NCBI RefSeq assembly: GCF_021018895.1
Contig: NC_079369.1
Span: forward strand, 6,671,194 to 6,735,193
DNA: 64,000 nt
From: Seriola aureovittata
Lineage: Eukaryota; Chordata; Actinopteri; Carangiformes; Carangidae
Reading direction: 5' to 3'
Shown: positions 1-11,206 of the stretch, in pieces
Layout: every line of letters begins with the position of its first letter
Position numbering within the stretch: position 1 is the first letter of the stretch
Notes under the pieces: generated by a model
Seen by the model: the letters and a program-made list of their open reading frames with translations, nothing else
Databases searched by the model: none
Told to the model about the DNA's origin: nothing
Position numbers and translations under genes: made by a program

Positions 1-313
1 GACAGCACTGCTAGCATGCTTGAGATGAATATAGTATGATTGGGGTCACACAAAGGTAACTGCTTAAAAACACTGACTTTTGGGAGGAAACAATTTGTCT
101 GATTGAGTCAACATAAGCTTCAAATTATTTTTGTGGTATGAAATGAGTTTGGGAACTGATCCAAATGTGCCACCATGAGGCTAAAGGCCCATATAACAGT
201 ATGGCACAGGCCTAGAAACACTGTATATGACTGAATAGATTGATCCTAAAAGGAAAGGATGAGCATTCTTTATACAGAACCACTGACATAAAAGTCTGTC
301 AGTATTTAATCAC

Positions 314-1386
314 CTCCTGAAGCTTCTTGTTGATTTCCTGGAACACAGCATGTGCCTTGAACCCCTCCAGTCCATCACTAGCACTGGTATTAATGGCTTG
401 AACCCTTGACATCGTGAAGGCAAAGGCATAGAAATGAGAAAACATACAAGCAAAAGAAAGTGATGAAAACAGCAGAAAAAAAGAGTTGTCAGAGACATTC
501 AATCTGATATTTATATGTTTTGTATGTCTGTGGGAACATGTTTACTCTTTTGAATGGGTCTCATCACTGGAGCTCAGTGTGTGTTCACCCTTGTCAATTT
601 CATACTGTAACATGTGAATACCACCCTCAAGTCACAAACTCTGATGTCCAACATGACACAGTTATCACTTCCGCGAAAGGATTAGGTTCATCAAAACTGT
701 GTCTTCGACATTTGTCATCCTCATTGCCTGGTTCACAGTCAGTGTATCTCAACACACACCAATCCAGGATGTCACTATCTTTGTGCACCTTTCTGCAATG
801 GATAACACAAAGTGGCAAAACACAACTGCACTGGTAGTAGTGTATTTGTCAAAGTGCAAAGAATGTTGCATAAAAAGATGATGAATGAAACCAAAATAAA
901 GCAATGTAATAAAATAACGGTACAATAAATTATGATAGTTAACAAATACTGTTAATAAACAGTTTAAAGTCTTTATATCGGCTTACAACTGCACTTTAAT
1001 ATGTTTAAAACAATTTGTTAAATGCTCATATGACGTTAATACTTGAAAATATTAAACAGAGTAACTTACCAAATCAAGGTTTTGTGGAAACTATTGAAAC
1101 CAGCTACACAATTAGCTACTTGCTAATCATGCTGGAACGAACAGCGGGCTAGCACGCTAGCTAAAGCCTTGTAGAAATGTATGAAAGAGCTAATGTTAGT
1201 GGCTTCAGAAAACGTTAATGTAGCCGTTTGTTGGACATTTATTTCGTAGCTAACTTGTGTAACATTGTGTTAACCGGGACAACGAGGGTGACCTCAGTGA
1301 ATTATTCAAAAACACATAACTCGCAATGTGCAAATTATACTGTATACAATTTAGTATTCTTACCGTTGTATCTGTATTTCAGGCAT
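314..1386 (-). CDS. scp2: SCP2-domain sterol/lipid carrier protein, 5' part only
   Basis: Two exons are visible on the minus strand and the gene leaves the window at the left. Exon 1 (1386-1364) starts at an ATG and encodes MPEIQIQ plus two bases of an Arg codon before the donor CG|gtaaga. Exon 2 (404-314) follows the acceptor tcaag, restores the frame and encodes VQAINTSASDG...FKAHAVFQEINKKLQE before donor gtgatt. This matches the start of the human SCP2 domain (SASDGFKANLVFKEIEKKL). The family moves sterols, fatty acids and acyl-CoAs, typically in peroxisomes; the targeting C-terminus is outside the window. The N-terminus here is very short and has no thiolase domain, so this is either a short SCP2-only gene such as scp2b or an internal-promoter form. 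The in-frame ATG at 412 lies just before the exon 2 acceptor and is probably intronic. Adjacency to cpt2 agrees with human 1p32. Confidence is good for the domain and moderate for exon 1. Confidence 0.72.
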
Positions 1387-1519
1387 TTTGCTCTGACGTT
1401 AGGTGAACAAACAAGTGTCTCAGGATTAAACAACCGGTAAACCCACAGATCCAGGTTAGCTCGTACTGTGCCTGCTGTTTGCTAACTACACTTCCTTGTT
1501 TTTTTCTCTCACTTTCCCG

Positions 1520-3500
1520 GATCTTCAGACTTGACATGTCGATGTCAGATAGCCCTAATCAACATAACTTTAAAAAATAGTCCATAGTCCAAGTAAACTC
1601 TAAGCTTTCAGTCTGAATAGTTTATTTAAAAGACCATAGGGCTACCGTGGTTTTAGCCGATTTAAACTCCTTTAAACTCCAACAGCAAGATGATATAGAC
1701 GTAATTGAAGACTTTCCCAATCCTGCACTAAAACTGGATTACCACCTAATCATAATGTGAACCTGACAAAAAAAAATCATGTTTACTGTGATCATTACAC
1801 AATTAAAGTAATTGTATAATTCAGTACTGATTTTAAGCAGAAAATGCAAGTATAATTTGTATTGAAGGAACTGGAACTATCAAACACACTGGTCCTTACA
1901 GATGTGTCTGTGTACATTTTGGATACTGGTTTAATTTCTGTGGTAATTTCAGAGCCATAAATATGAACCTAGCAATTTGTGAAATTACCCATGGCTGTTT
2001 ATGGTAGCCTATATAGCCCCCTTCAAAAAGGTGAAAATGTTAGAGTTTAATGTGTTTTCTGTCTTTATAAGTGTTGTAACATAACATTTGTATTGCTATC
2101 CTGGCTTTTACAGTATAAATTTTGGACAACCAGGGCTGACCCAGGCATGTCCCATCAAATAAATATTTCATCACAGACAAATAACTGATACAAAAACATA
2201 TACCTGTAAATTGTTGCCAAAATATCCCTATAATCACTATAAATGATACAGAAAAAAAGTCCCATTTCATCAAGGAGTGGGAGAAAATCCACATCTGGAG
2301 GTTTTCCTCAGCCATGAATGTGATGAGAAGATTGTCATGGTTGTTAAAGGGGATTTATCTTTTTAAGTTAAGTTGTTAAGTCTGGGACTTACTGTACCTT
2401 CAATTTAAGCATGATAGTCACTGAGAAATCAGATGGTGTTGTAGCGAGAAATAAGTATACATGTCAACATGTGCATAACAGTTTTGCTGTAATGTCAAGG
2501 ATAATGTAATGTTGAAGGCACACTGTTTGATGGGAATAACTGATGGGTGTCATATAATTACAGCCACACAAAAAAAAATTTATGCATGAAGGATTCTGTT
2601 ATCTACATACTATGCACAGAGGGAAGGTCAGAAAATGACACTACATTTAATGTAGACAGCATGAATGGAGGCAAACATCAGAGAATTTCATCAGTCTAAT
2701 GGAAGCGGTGAACTATCGCCCTCAATGCTTAAAGCAGGAGGGTGAGGAGGGTGAGGAGGATAGGGGAGTGCGGAGTAAGGCTGCTTCAGGCCTGTGTGGT
2801 GGTGGAGGGCTTGAGGCCAAGCACCCAGCTCACAATGGCTTGACCACTCTTTCACCCATCAGAAAAGACAGGCTGCATGCTTGCCAAGTTATAGAAAACA
2901 TGGAGATGCTGGCCTGCTACACGATCCAGTGAGGTTCTTTATTTGTAGTGGATGTCAGGAGTGGAGTGGGGGTAGCATATACAACACTGCCACTAATCAA
3001 GAAAATACTGCTCTCTGCTGGCCAGAAGACAACATAACAACACGTTGGAAATGGATGGTTCACATGATGTCTGTGAAGATTTTGAGTCATCCAGGTCATG
3101 GTTATCAAAGAGCAGTTTAATCGGGGGCAACTGGACTTGATTGTAGTTACTTGGAGTGGCTTCTTCAGTTCTGACTGGTGAGGAGACCAGGCATTTAGCC
3201 TCTGCAGGGTAGTCGTTATCAAGGCCACAGATCTCACTTGGTAGGCTACATGTCAGGGTAGTGCCCCTGGCTGTTGTAACAACAGTCGTTGGGAGTTGTT
3301 GCAGTCACCTGAGGGCAAGTGTACACCTTATCTTTCAGTTGTAGGTAAACTGCTGAGTCTTGACCTAAGGTGTACCCCCTGTGTTGATGCCTTTGTTTAA
3401 GATCCTCAAAAAGCACCGCATCCAGTGCAGCGAGAAATGCACATACTTATATACAGGTTTGCTGCTTTATATTTGTTGCCAATAAGAAGACAAGGTGTCA
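1520..3500. other. Intergenic stretch between scp2-like gene and cpt2
   Basis: No coding exon can be supported here. The left part is AT-rich and unremarkable. Around 3060-3240 the sequence resembles a dispersed teleost repeat: its reverse strand reads ...HQSELKKPLQ..., a phrase I associate with degraded interspersed elements. I see no intact reading frame or terminal repeat. A GA-rich patch lies at 2735-2765. Confidence 0.4.
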
Positions 3501-3609
3501 CCATGTGTTCTTTGTGTTCTGTAGAGAGGCAGGGTCACGTACAGTATTACATGCTGCAGGACTGAGCACGCCTCTCTCAACTCGAGCCCCTGTCTCAGAA
3601 TGTGCCGGA

Positions 3610-3619
3610 GTCACGTGAC
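3610..3619. promoter_or_regulatory. Palindromic E-box GTCACGTGAC upstream of cpt2
   Basis: The 10-bp perfect palindrome GTCACGTGAC lies about 340 bp upstream of the cpt2 ATG, within the probable promoter. It matches the CLEAR/M-box type E-box bound by TFEB/TFE3/MITF and also by USF. The match is seen in the sequence; function is inferred only from motif and position. Confidence 0.45.
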
Positions 3620-3957
3620 AAGCATTGCCGGTTATACTTCCTGTTGTCAACTCACTTCTTACGCTGCTTCTTTTTGCTTCTTCGTTTGATGTTTGCAGCA
3701 GGTCAGAAGTGGATGCTCCATGTGAACGGAAGATTAGTCGTTGGGTTAACGCATGCCGCTTGTTGTCAAACTGCTTCAGAAACAAAACAGGTCGGCTAAG
3801 GAAATTTGTGGGCTAATGCTAGTTGCTAATATTCGCTAGCTGTAGTATTTACAGTATTTGCATGTAACATCTTATATCCATTAGCTTCAGCTATCTTGTG
3901 TGTTTCACGTCGATAAAGACCCAGCAAGTGTTCACTTTGTTCACAAGTAGTAGCACA

Positions 3958-6900
3958 ATGGCCTGTCTGCTCCTTTCAACACAATGCGTTGCCTCATTGA
4001 GAAAATCTGGAAGTCTAATTCATTTAAGGACTGCTGCATTCAGTGTGGATAAGCGAAACTACAGCAGCAAAAAAGCATCTTCGACCGAATATTTACACCA
4101 AAGTGTGGTGCCATCGATGCATTACCAGAAGAGTTTACCCAGGTAAGAAGTTAAATGGGGATTTTATCAAGCCCTTTTTTCATAAGAACATTAATATGTG
4201 GGTTTAATTCAACCAAGTTTGGTGTAATATGAATCTAAAGTACTTAGGAAATGTCAGGAGAGTGTAGCAAGGTGTTCTGAGTTAAAGTAGGTGACCTATT
4301 AAGCTTTCAGATGAATGTAGGTGAAAGTGCACAATTGACTTTAGCTCGATGACCACTAGGAGGCGGTGATATGACTCACATCTACAGTGTCCAACAAAAC
4401 TGAGGACACCCCTGATCAATATCACTCAAATGTTACATTATTCAAAACAGTGTCGTATTATAACAAGTGCATTACTTTTAAGCTATAATAATATAGTGTG
4501 ATGTAATATTACAATATAATGGTTAATTAAACATAAACAGGTTCTATTGATTACATTGAAAATACAGGCCCTAAAGTGCAACCTCATTGTAACATGATTG
4601 ATTACACCTGTGATTTTAGGCCTAATTGCATGAACAAGGTTAAAAAATAACGTGTGAACACCACAGCCTCATCGGATTTGGTCTCGGTTGTGTCTAATGC
4701 ACCAAACAGTTTTCAGTTTTGCTGTATATAGTAACATTTACAGGACTGCTGAAAGGCTGAATTGATTCATTTGTGAATTGTTTAGACTACCAATACCAAA
4801 ACTGGAGGATACTGTCAGGAGGTATCTAGCTGCCCAGAGGCCTCTGTTGGATGATGACCAGTTCAGGTATGTTTTAGTAAGGAAATCAACCATTTCATTT
4901 TATTAATGGACACTGCTAACTTTCTAACTTTACATCTTTTTCTGTGTGCCCTCAGAACAACAGAGAAACTTGCACAGGATTTCCAAAGTGGTGTTGGGAA
5001 ACAGCTGCATGAGGAACTGGTAGCCCAGGATAAAAATAATAAGCACACAAGCTACATCTCAGGTGACTGTCATTCTGGCGACTTGAAATTGAGCATCTCA
5101 AATGCATACGATTACTAATGTATCTGTATTACTTTTATTTCAGGACCATGGTTCGATATGTATCTATCTGCACGTGACTCTGTGGTGCTTAACTTCAACC
5201 CCTTCATGTCATTCAATCCTGACCCAAAGACAAAATATAATGATCAGCTTGTACGGGCAACTAATATGGTGTGTTCAGCAGTGCGCTTTATGAAAACACT
5301 GCGAGCTGGATTACTGGAGCCAGAGGTTTTCCATCTAAACCCAGCAAAGAGTGACACAGACGGCTTCAAAAAGCTCATCCGTTGGGTCCCATCCTCTCTG
5401 TCTTGGTACGGAGCCTACATGGTGAATGCTTACCCCCTGGACATGTCCCAGTACTTTCGCCTCTTCAACTCAACTAGGATTCCCAAGCGTGGACGAGATG
5501 AGCTCTTCACCAATGAAAAAGGGAAACATCTCCTAGTCATGAGAAAAGGCAACATGTATGTGTTTGACATTGTAGACAGGGATGGGGATTTAGTCATGCC
5601 TGCAGAGATCCATTCTCACTTGAAGTACATTCTGTCTGACCCGACACCAGCGCCCGCCTTTCCTCTCGGGGCGCTGACCAGTGAGAACAGGGATGTGTGG
5701 GCCGGGCTGAGAGACAAGCTGTTAGCTGCTGGAAACGCAGAAAATTTACAGATTGTTGACAGCGCTCTTTTCTGTCTCTCCCTGGATGATGAGAGCATGC
5801 AAGACCATATTCACATTTCCCACAACATGCTGCACGGTGACGGCTGCAACCGGTGGTATGACAAGTCCTTCAGCGTCATTATTGCCAAAGATGGACAGGC
5901 AGCCATTAATTTTGAGCACTCCTGGGGCGACGGCGTAGCTGTGCTCCGCTTTCAGAATGAGATCTTCAAAGACACAACGGAGCAGCCACTGGTACACCCG
6001 GATTCTGCTCCCGCTGCTGTGGTTTCAGCCTCCGCTGTGCGCAGACTGCAGTTCAAATTGGACAGCGAGCTGGAGAGTGGCATCAACAAAGCAAAGGAGA
6101 ACTTTGATTCAGCTGTGTCAAAACTCACCATTGATGCCATGGAGTTCAAGAAAGGTGGGAAGGAGCAGTTAAAGAAGAGCAAGTTGAGTCCAGATGCTAT
6201 AGTCCAACTTGCTTTTCAGATGGGCTACTTGAGGCAGTATGGGGAGACAGTGGCCACATATGAGTCGTGTAGCACTGCAGCTTTCAAGCATGGCCGCACA
6301 GAGACAATCCGACCAGCTACCAAACACACCAAACAATGTTCACACGCCTTTGTTTGCCAGCCAGGACAACACAGTGTGGACCAGCTGCGTGCCATGCTCC
6401 ATGAATGCTCGAAATATCATGGGCAGCTCACCAAGGAAGCAGCTATGGGTGTGTAGAAGACATTTATACATTTTGTTCAAATTACATAATGACATGAGTT
6501 ATTCATTCTGTCCCAATGATAGAGATATTATTGGCCTCTTCCTTTCACTTGCAGTCCTTGCACTCTTAACATATTTCTCCTTCCTGATGGTAATTTTATG
6601 ACAGTCAATATGCTTTGGTAATTTATTAACAGAAGAGACAGTCCAGGTTAACTGAAGCAGAGCTCAGGATAGATATGGATGCTGTATGAGCCAAACTTAA
6701 AAAAATTATTTGAGACATCAAACACTCTTAACTGTATTAAAATTCCATCTTATATCAGAATTTCAGATTCTTCATGTAAATTGATTTGTACCTTTACTTT
6801 GGCTGATTCATCACTTTTTGGTTTATAAATAGAAAACTTGGTTTATATAATCAAAGTTGAGCAAAAAACATCCCTATGTATCATAGTTTAAAAACTGAAA

Positions 6901-7752
6901 TTTAGCTAAATCCAGTTTTTCTAACTGAGTCCCACACACTTTAAACCAATGAGAAAAGCATAGGCAAAGCAAATACAGAAAATTCTTAATGTAGAATAAG
7001 CTGGATCGCTGTAACTTACTACAGGCCTAGTGTTCATATAGGATCCTGTCACGTATTGTTAGAAGCTTAATTGAGAAAATAGGTTGTCAGAGCCTTTTAA
7101 AGATGGGCAATACCCATACCAACTGTCAACTATCTGCAGCTTTAAACCTACAATTAGTTGTACCTGCTTTCTAAACCCCTTTCTATTCATTGAAAGTTAG
7201 GACGTGAGCTCTGTCCCAAATCCATACCACCTACGAACTTTATACAGTACATACTGGTTAGTATACAATAAAGATATAACATATTATTTTCTCCCTTTTC
7301 CAGAGTGAATACAGCACACTCAAAACCTGCTTAGAATTATTATATGCTAAGAAACTGGGACACAACAATAGTGTCAGTATTTTGAGCTGCTGCACTAACC
7401 ACTCTTTTTATTTCTCTCACCAGGCCAAGGTTTTGACCGACATCTCTTTGCCATGCGATACCTGGCCAACTCAAAGGGCCAAGCGCTACACAACCTGTAC
7501 ACTGACCCCGCTTACGCCGCCATCAACCACAACATCCTCTCCACCAGCACCCTCACCAGTCCAGCTGTGAACCTCGGTGGCTTTGCCCCTGTGGTGCCCG
7601 ATGGGTTTGGCGTTGGCTACGGTGTCCATGACGACTGGATTGGCTGTAACGTGTCCAGCTACCCGGCTCGCAATGTCCATGAATTCCTGCAATGTGTTCA
7701 CAAGTCTTTAGAGGACATTTTCACAGTCCTGGAGGGAAAGCCACTCAGTTAA
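3958..7752 (+). CDS. cpt2: Carnitine O-palmitoyltransferase 2, mitochondrial
   Basis: CPT2 regenerates long-chain acyl-CoA from acylcarnitine on the matrix side of the inner mitochondrial membrane, the last step of the carnitine shuttle before beta-oxidation. Five exons: 3958-4142, 4786-4866, 4956-5062, 5144-6448 and 7424-7752, all with GT-AG junctions and continuous frame, giving 668 residues (human 658). Exon 4 is 1305 bp, the size I recall for the large human exon 4. The N-terminus (MACLLLSTQ, basic and serine-rich) suits a mitochondrial presequence. Conserved blocks include [27 protein letters not shown], the catalytic-His block [48 protein letters not shown] and [20 protein letters not shown]. 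The start is the first ATG in frame with the presequence. Tails converge with magoh. Identification is very secure; only UTR ends are undetermined. Confidence 0.97.
7206..7369. mobile_element. Short inverted-repeat transposon remnant in cpt2 intron 4
   Basis: The left end reads ctctgtcccaaatccata and the right end, on the other strand, gttgtgtcccagttt, giving imperfect terminal inverted repeats around about 160 bp of AT-rich DNA. Related ends occur at about 13268-13645 and 23497-24017. It looks like a non-autonomous DNA transposon (MITE); no coding capacity is seen. Confidence 0.4.
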
Positions 7753-8556
7753 GAAACAAGTGTGTTTATCAAAGAGTGAAAAAGATCTAGTTTTACAGTA
7801 CAGTGAAGGTGAGCACAGTCAGCATTCTCAGCTACTGGTTGATTATCATTTCCACACAAAGATGCAGAAAGTGAAATAACTAATATATTATTTATTATCT
7901 ACAGGAGAATAAAAAGAGAATCACAGTGTGTAGGTTTAATGTTATTCAGAAAATGAATGGTACTGGACACAGATAGGTTGGGATGTTAAAGATGTGTTTG
8001 AAGAGGCTTGGATATTACTGTAGGTATGTTAGTTATCTTGTCATTACATCAAAATTGATGCGAAATGAAGGAGAAATTATCTAACAAAAAGCTGAAGCTC
8101 CATATCTCAGCCTTTAACTGTGGACACAAGCCCTCAACTCTATAGCTTAAAGAATAACCACATCAAACTTCAAATAATGGGGGAAAAAAAAAGTTAGCTT
8201 TCAACTGATTACATCTACACGCTTTTCAAGACATCTTTTTTCTGAAGGTTGTAATTTAAGAGCTAGAAATTCTGATATAGCGGTGTACTGTAGCATAACG
8301 TGACGTGTTAGCCGAGTTTTCCATTTGAGTTACTCAAGTAAAAGTGTCAGCCAAGATTCAGAGTGCTGGTCACAAAACTCATGCAGTTACACTTTTCAGA
8401 TGCAATACAAATTACAGTATGGAGACAAATGCTGTGCCTTGTCAAAATATGTGAATTTCAACCAGAGCAATTACTAATGTCACTGTAATATTTTATTTAA
8501 ATTGCCATCACTGTTTGTCATTTACAGCCTTACTGATGTGGTTGAATGTATTTTGA

Positions 8557-8562
8557 AATAAA
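8557..8562 (+). terminator. Candidate cpt2 polyadenylation signal AATAAA
   Basis: AATAAA lies about 805 bp after the cpt2 stop codon and about 320 bp short of the magoh stop codon on the other strand. It fits as the cpt2 3' end. Confidence 0.45.
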
Positions 8563-8775
8563 ACTTTAGTTATTGGTGCAACTATTTCATAAATGTTGTT
8601 GCAAGAATATTTTCCTAATTAAAATCAGTATTTTAATAAAAATTGTATTTCTACACACGAGTATAGACTATAAAGATGTCATTGAAACCTAAGCCTTAGT
8701 GTTTCATTGCACAAAAGGACACTTGTATTGAACTTTAAACAAGTAGCTTAGGTAAAGCAGAAAGATTTCTCACCC

Positions 8776-8781
8776 TTTATT
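8776..8781 (-). terminator. Candidate magoh polyadenylation signal
   Basis: TTTATT on the plus strand is AATAAA on the minus strand, 100 bp after the magoh stop. With the cpt2 signal at 8557 it leaves only about 200 bp between two convergent transcripts. Confidence 0.45.
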
Positions 8782-8880
8782 TAAAATAAAAAACAGTTCC
8801 ACCAAAAGCAAATGTACAAATGCAATAGTTCAACAACAGAAACATTAGCTAAATCAATTTAAATGAGCAAAATCCACATT

Positions 8881-10548
8881 TTAGATGGGCTTGATCTTGA
8901 AGTGTAGACCGATGAGACTGAAGACGAGACATTTCAGATCTTGCACCAGGTAGTAGAACACGCGAAGACCTTCAGGGTCCCTGAAACACAGTGCAATTTT
9001 TTAAAATGAAGTCGTTCTGTCAGAGACAAATGTTCAATGTTCACTTTATTGGATATACTACTCACTTTGACTGGTTGACATCGATCAAGGAGCCAATTTT
9101 GGAAGTTGTGAATGAAATATGCTCATCACCAATGACAATTTCCAGTTCCTGTGAACATTAAGACAAACACAGGCAAGTTACTCTGAAGGCTTCAAAAACG
9201 TTATTGGTTCAGTTCATGCAATTGATTTACTAGAGTGCCAGTGCTGACATCAAAATCTGTGAACAGCAATGGAAAATATATTACAAATATATCAAATATT
9301 GAAGCGCGAAGTGCTCTGTACATGGTATAAAATTTGTGATCCTATTAAAATGATGAGGACATAATATTGCCAGTACGGAGACCACATTTTTAAAACAAAC
9401 CATTGCAATATGTGACCATAGTACAAACTTAATTTGACAAAATCTGACAGGTGTGTCAGAATTGGGTGCAACACCAGCAGTGTTCTTATTCAGCACCGGT
9501 GTCACTGACATAGCATGGAGTTACAAACCTGTCTGCCAACTCTGTCAGGAGGCGGCCACAATGCATCGTCTTCCTTGGTGATCTCACTGTCATCAATGAT
9601 CCTCTTCAGCTCCTCCATCACACTTTTGTGTACATATGCCTGGGTTGGCACACAAAAGACAGACGAAGGAAGTTACACTTCATAACATTTAGAGCCGTGT
9701 TATAGATTTATAATATAGGTATGATGTGAGAAAGGGTACAATCGCCAATATTGTTATTTTTAATACAAAAGTATGCCCCTCAAGTTCTGTACTGTGTTGA
9801 CAATGAACCTCTGTGATTGTATGACCATCATTATCAAATTAACCTAAGTTTACATACATGAGTACATTAACAGTTGAGTCGTTAATCTGGTCAGATCATT
9901 ACTAAATTACTAAACTCGGTTAAAGATTGACCTTGTATTGACAGTGTCATAATATTATGACAATTAAATTTAAATTTTACCACTAATAAAGAAACCCACA
10001 CAACATGGATTGGCAATGATACAGTTTTGGAGTACTATCAACTTGCAATGTTTTTATAATCATAAATTACCTCTTTCCTGATCATGACGTCATTTTTGTA
10101 GTTACTGTTGTTTGCATACCTCAGTTTACCTGCAAGAAGAGATTTAAATTTGAAACAACGCATCACTTTCAGCAAAACGCATGAGTTCGCTATCATCCAT
10201 AGAGGCCACATGGCGCTTTAAAACGCATAATACAATACTTGAAACATTACTGCATTCATAACAAGTAGATTTTGAGTCTTTAATTCTGTCTGAACATGAC
10301 CTATTATCATTTATCATACAAAGCAAACCACAGGGAGAATTTGGCGCTAGCAAGTCGTTTCGAGTCCGCTGCGGCCTACCCACCGCCCGGTGGCTAGCGA
10401 CGTTAGCTTAGACGTAGGGCAGCTAACACATCTTTACTACCGCCAAAATAAACTTACCGTCGGGTCTGAACTCGAATTCAAGGAACTCATGTCCAAACTT
10501 TCCCTTGTGCCCAACGTAATATCTCAAGTAGAAGTCGCTCGTTGACAT
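8881..10548 (-). CDS. magoh: Mago nashi homologue, exon junction complex core
   Basis: Magoh pairs with Y14/RBM8A and locks EIF4A3 on spliced mRNA in the nucleus; the complex guides export, localisation and nonsense-mediated decay. Five minus-strand exons: 10548-10458, 10129-10071, 9639-9529, 9148-9066 and 8980-8881, with continuous frame and a TAA stop, giving 147 residues (human 146). The protein begins [21 protein letters not shown], continues through [20 protein letters not shown] and ends [11 protein letters not shown], nearly identical to human apart from the first few residues. The start is the ATG immediately before SDFYLRYY. Convergent with cpt2, as in the conserved CPT2-MAGOH neighbourhood of human 1p32. 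An NRF1-like element sits just upstream. It could in principle be a MAGOHB-type paralogue, but the synteny favours magoh. Confidence 0.97.
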
Positions 10549-10634
10549 CTTTACTTTCCAGAAAGTGCTCTTTCTGAGGAAGTCTGCGGAACAAAACTCG
10601 AACAAGAGCAACTCAGTGCCTCACCACCAAAATA

Positions 10635-10644
10635 CGCATGCGCA
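10635..10644. promoter_or_regulatory. NRF1-like site CGCATGCGCA in the magoh promoter
   Basis: CGCATGCGCA lies 87 bp upstream of the magoh ATG and matches the NRF1 core (GCGCATGCGC-like, one half-site perfect). NRF1 sites are common in TATA-less housekeeping promoters, which suits magoh. Binding is inferred. Confidence 0.4.
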
Positions 10645-10659
10645 TAAGATCATAAGCTA

Positions 10660-11130
10660 TTATAGACTTTAGTGCCCCGATATTTGTCTTTCAGGAACTG
10701 GTCTGTGGAGGTGCTACTAGTACTACATTTGCTTTATGTTCCCTCTGTAATAGGACATTTAATCCATATTCTATTTTAAATGTCAAAGGTTTTCACTTTA
10801 ACTTGCTTTCCCTTTGATTTATTTGTTGTGTCTGATAATCCATGAGTAAAATAAAATAAAAAATATTGATTTTTTTATTTATTCGGTTAGCTCAAATTGA
10901 CTTATTAACCTGAGTTAAATATCGTGTTCCTTGTTATGGAAAGTATGGTTTTATTTACCTCCAGGTGAGATTTATGCTTTGTAAAAAAGTGTTATGTTAG
11001 TGTCATAATGGATAAGCAAACATCACATTTACAAAGAAAGTTTTCTTCCGTTTCTACCATAGACTGTGGTTTCTACTCTGCCTGGAAGACAGAGCCCAGG
11101 GAATTTGTAATGCAAATTTACGTCGCTCTT
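10660..11130. other. Intergenic region between magoh and aatf
   Basis: About 0.5 kb of AT-rich sequence separates the two divergently transcribed genes. No exon, repeat family or RNA gene is recognised. The right end turns GC-richer towards the aatf start. Confidence 0.4.
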
Positions 11131-11133
11131 TAC

Positions 11134-11141
11134 TGACGTCA
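11134..11141. promoter_or_regulatory. Consensus CRE TGACGTCA upstream of aatf
   Basis: A full palindromic CREB/ATF site TGACGTCA lies 66 bp before the aatf ATG, and an E-box CACGTG follows at 11179-11184. An octamer-like ATGCAAAT lies at about 11110. Together they suggest that the intronless gene has a working promoter. The motifs are seen; regulation is inferred. Confidence 0.45.
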
Positions 11142-11206
11142 TCACCTTCCGCACCGCCGACAGGACTTGTCTACAACACACGTGTGGTTGTTATAAACTT
11201 TCACAC

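Noticed and set aside
405..414. ATG directly before SCP2 exon 2 as the start codon
   Set aside because: The exon acceptor tcaag falls after this ATG, and an upstream 23-base exon with its own ATG and strong donor joins in frame.
2040..2315. 91-codon hydrophobic minus-strand frame
   Set aside because: Resembles a membrane protein only through AT-rich codon bias; no homology, splice signals or conserved motif seen.
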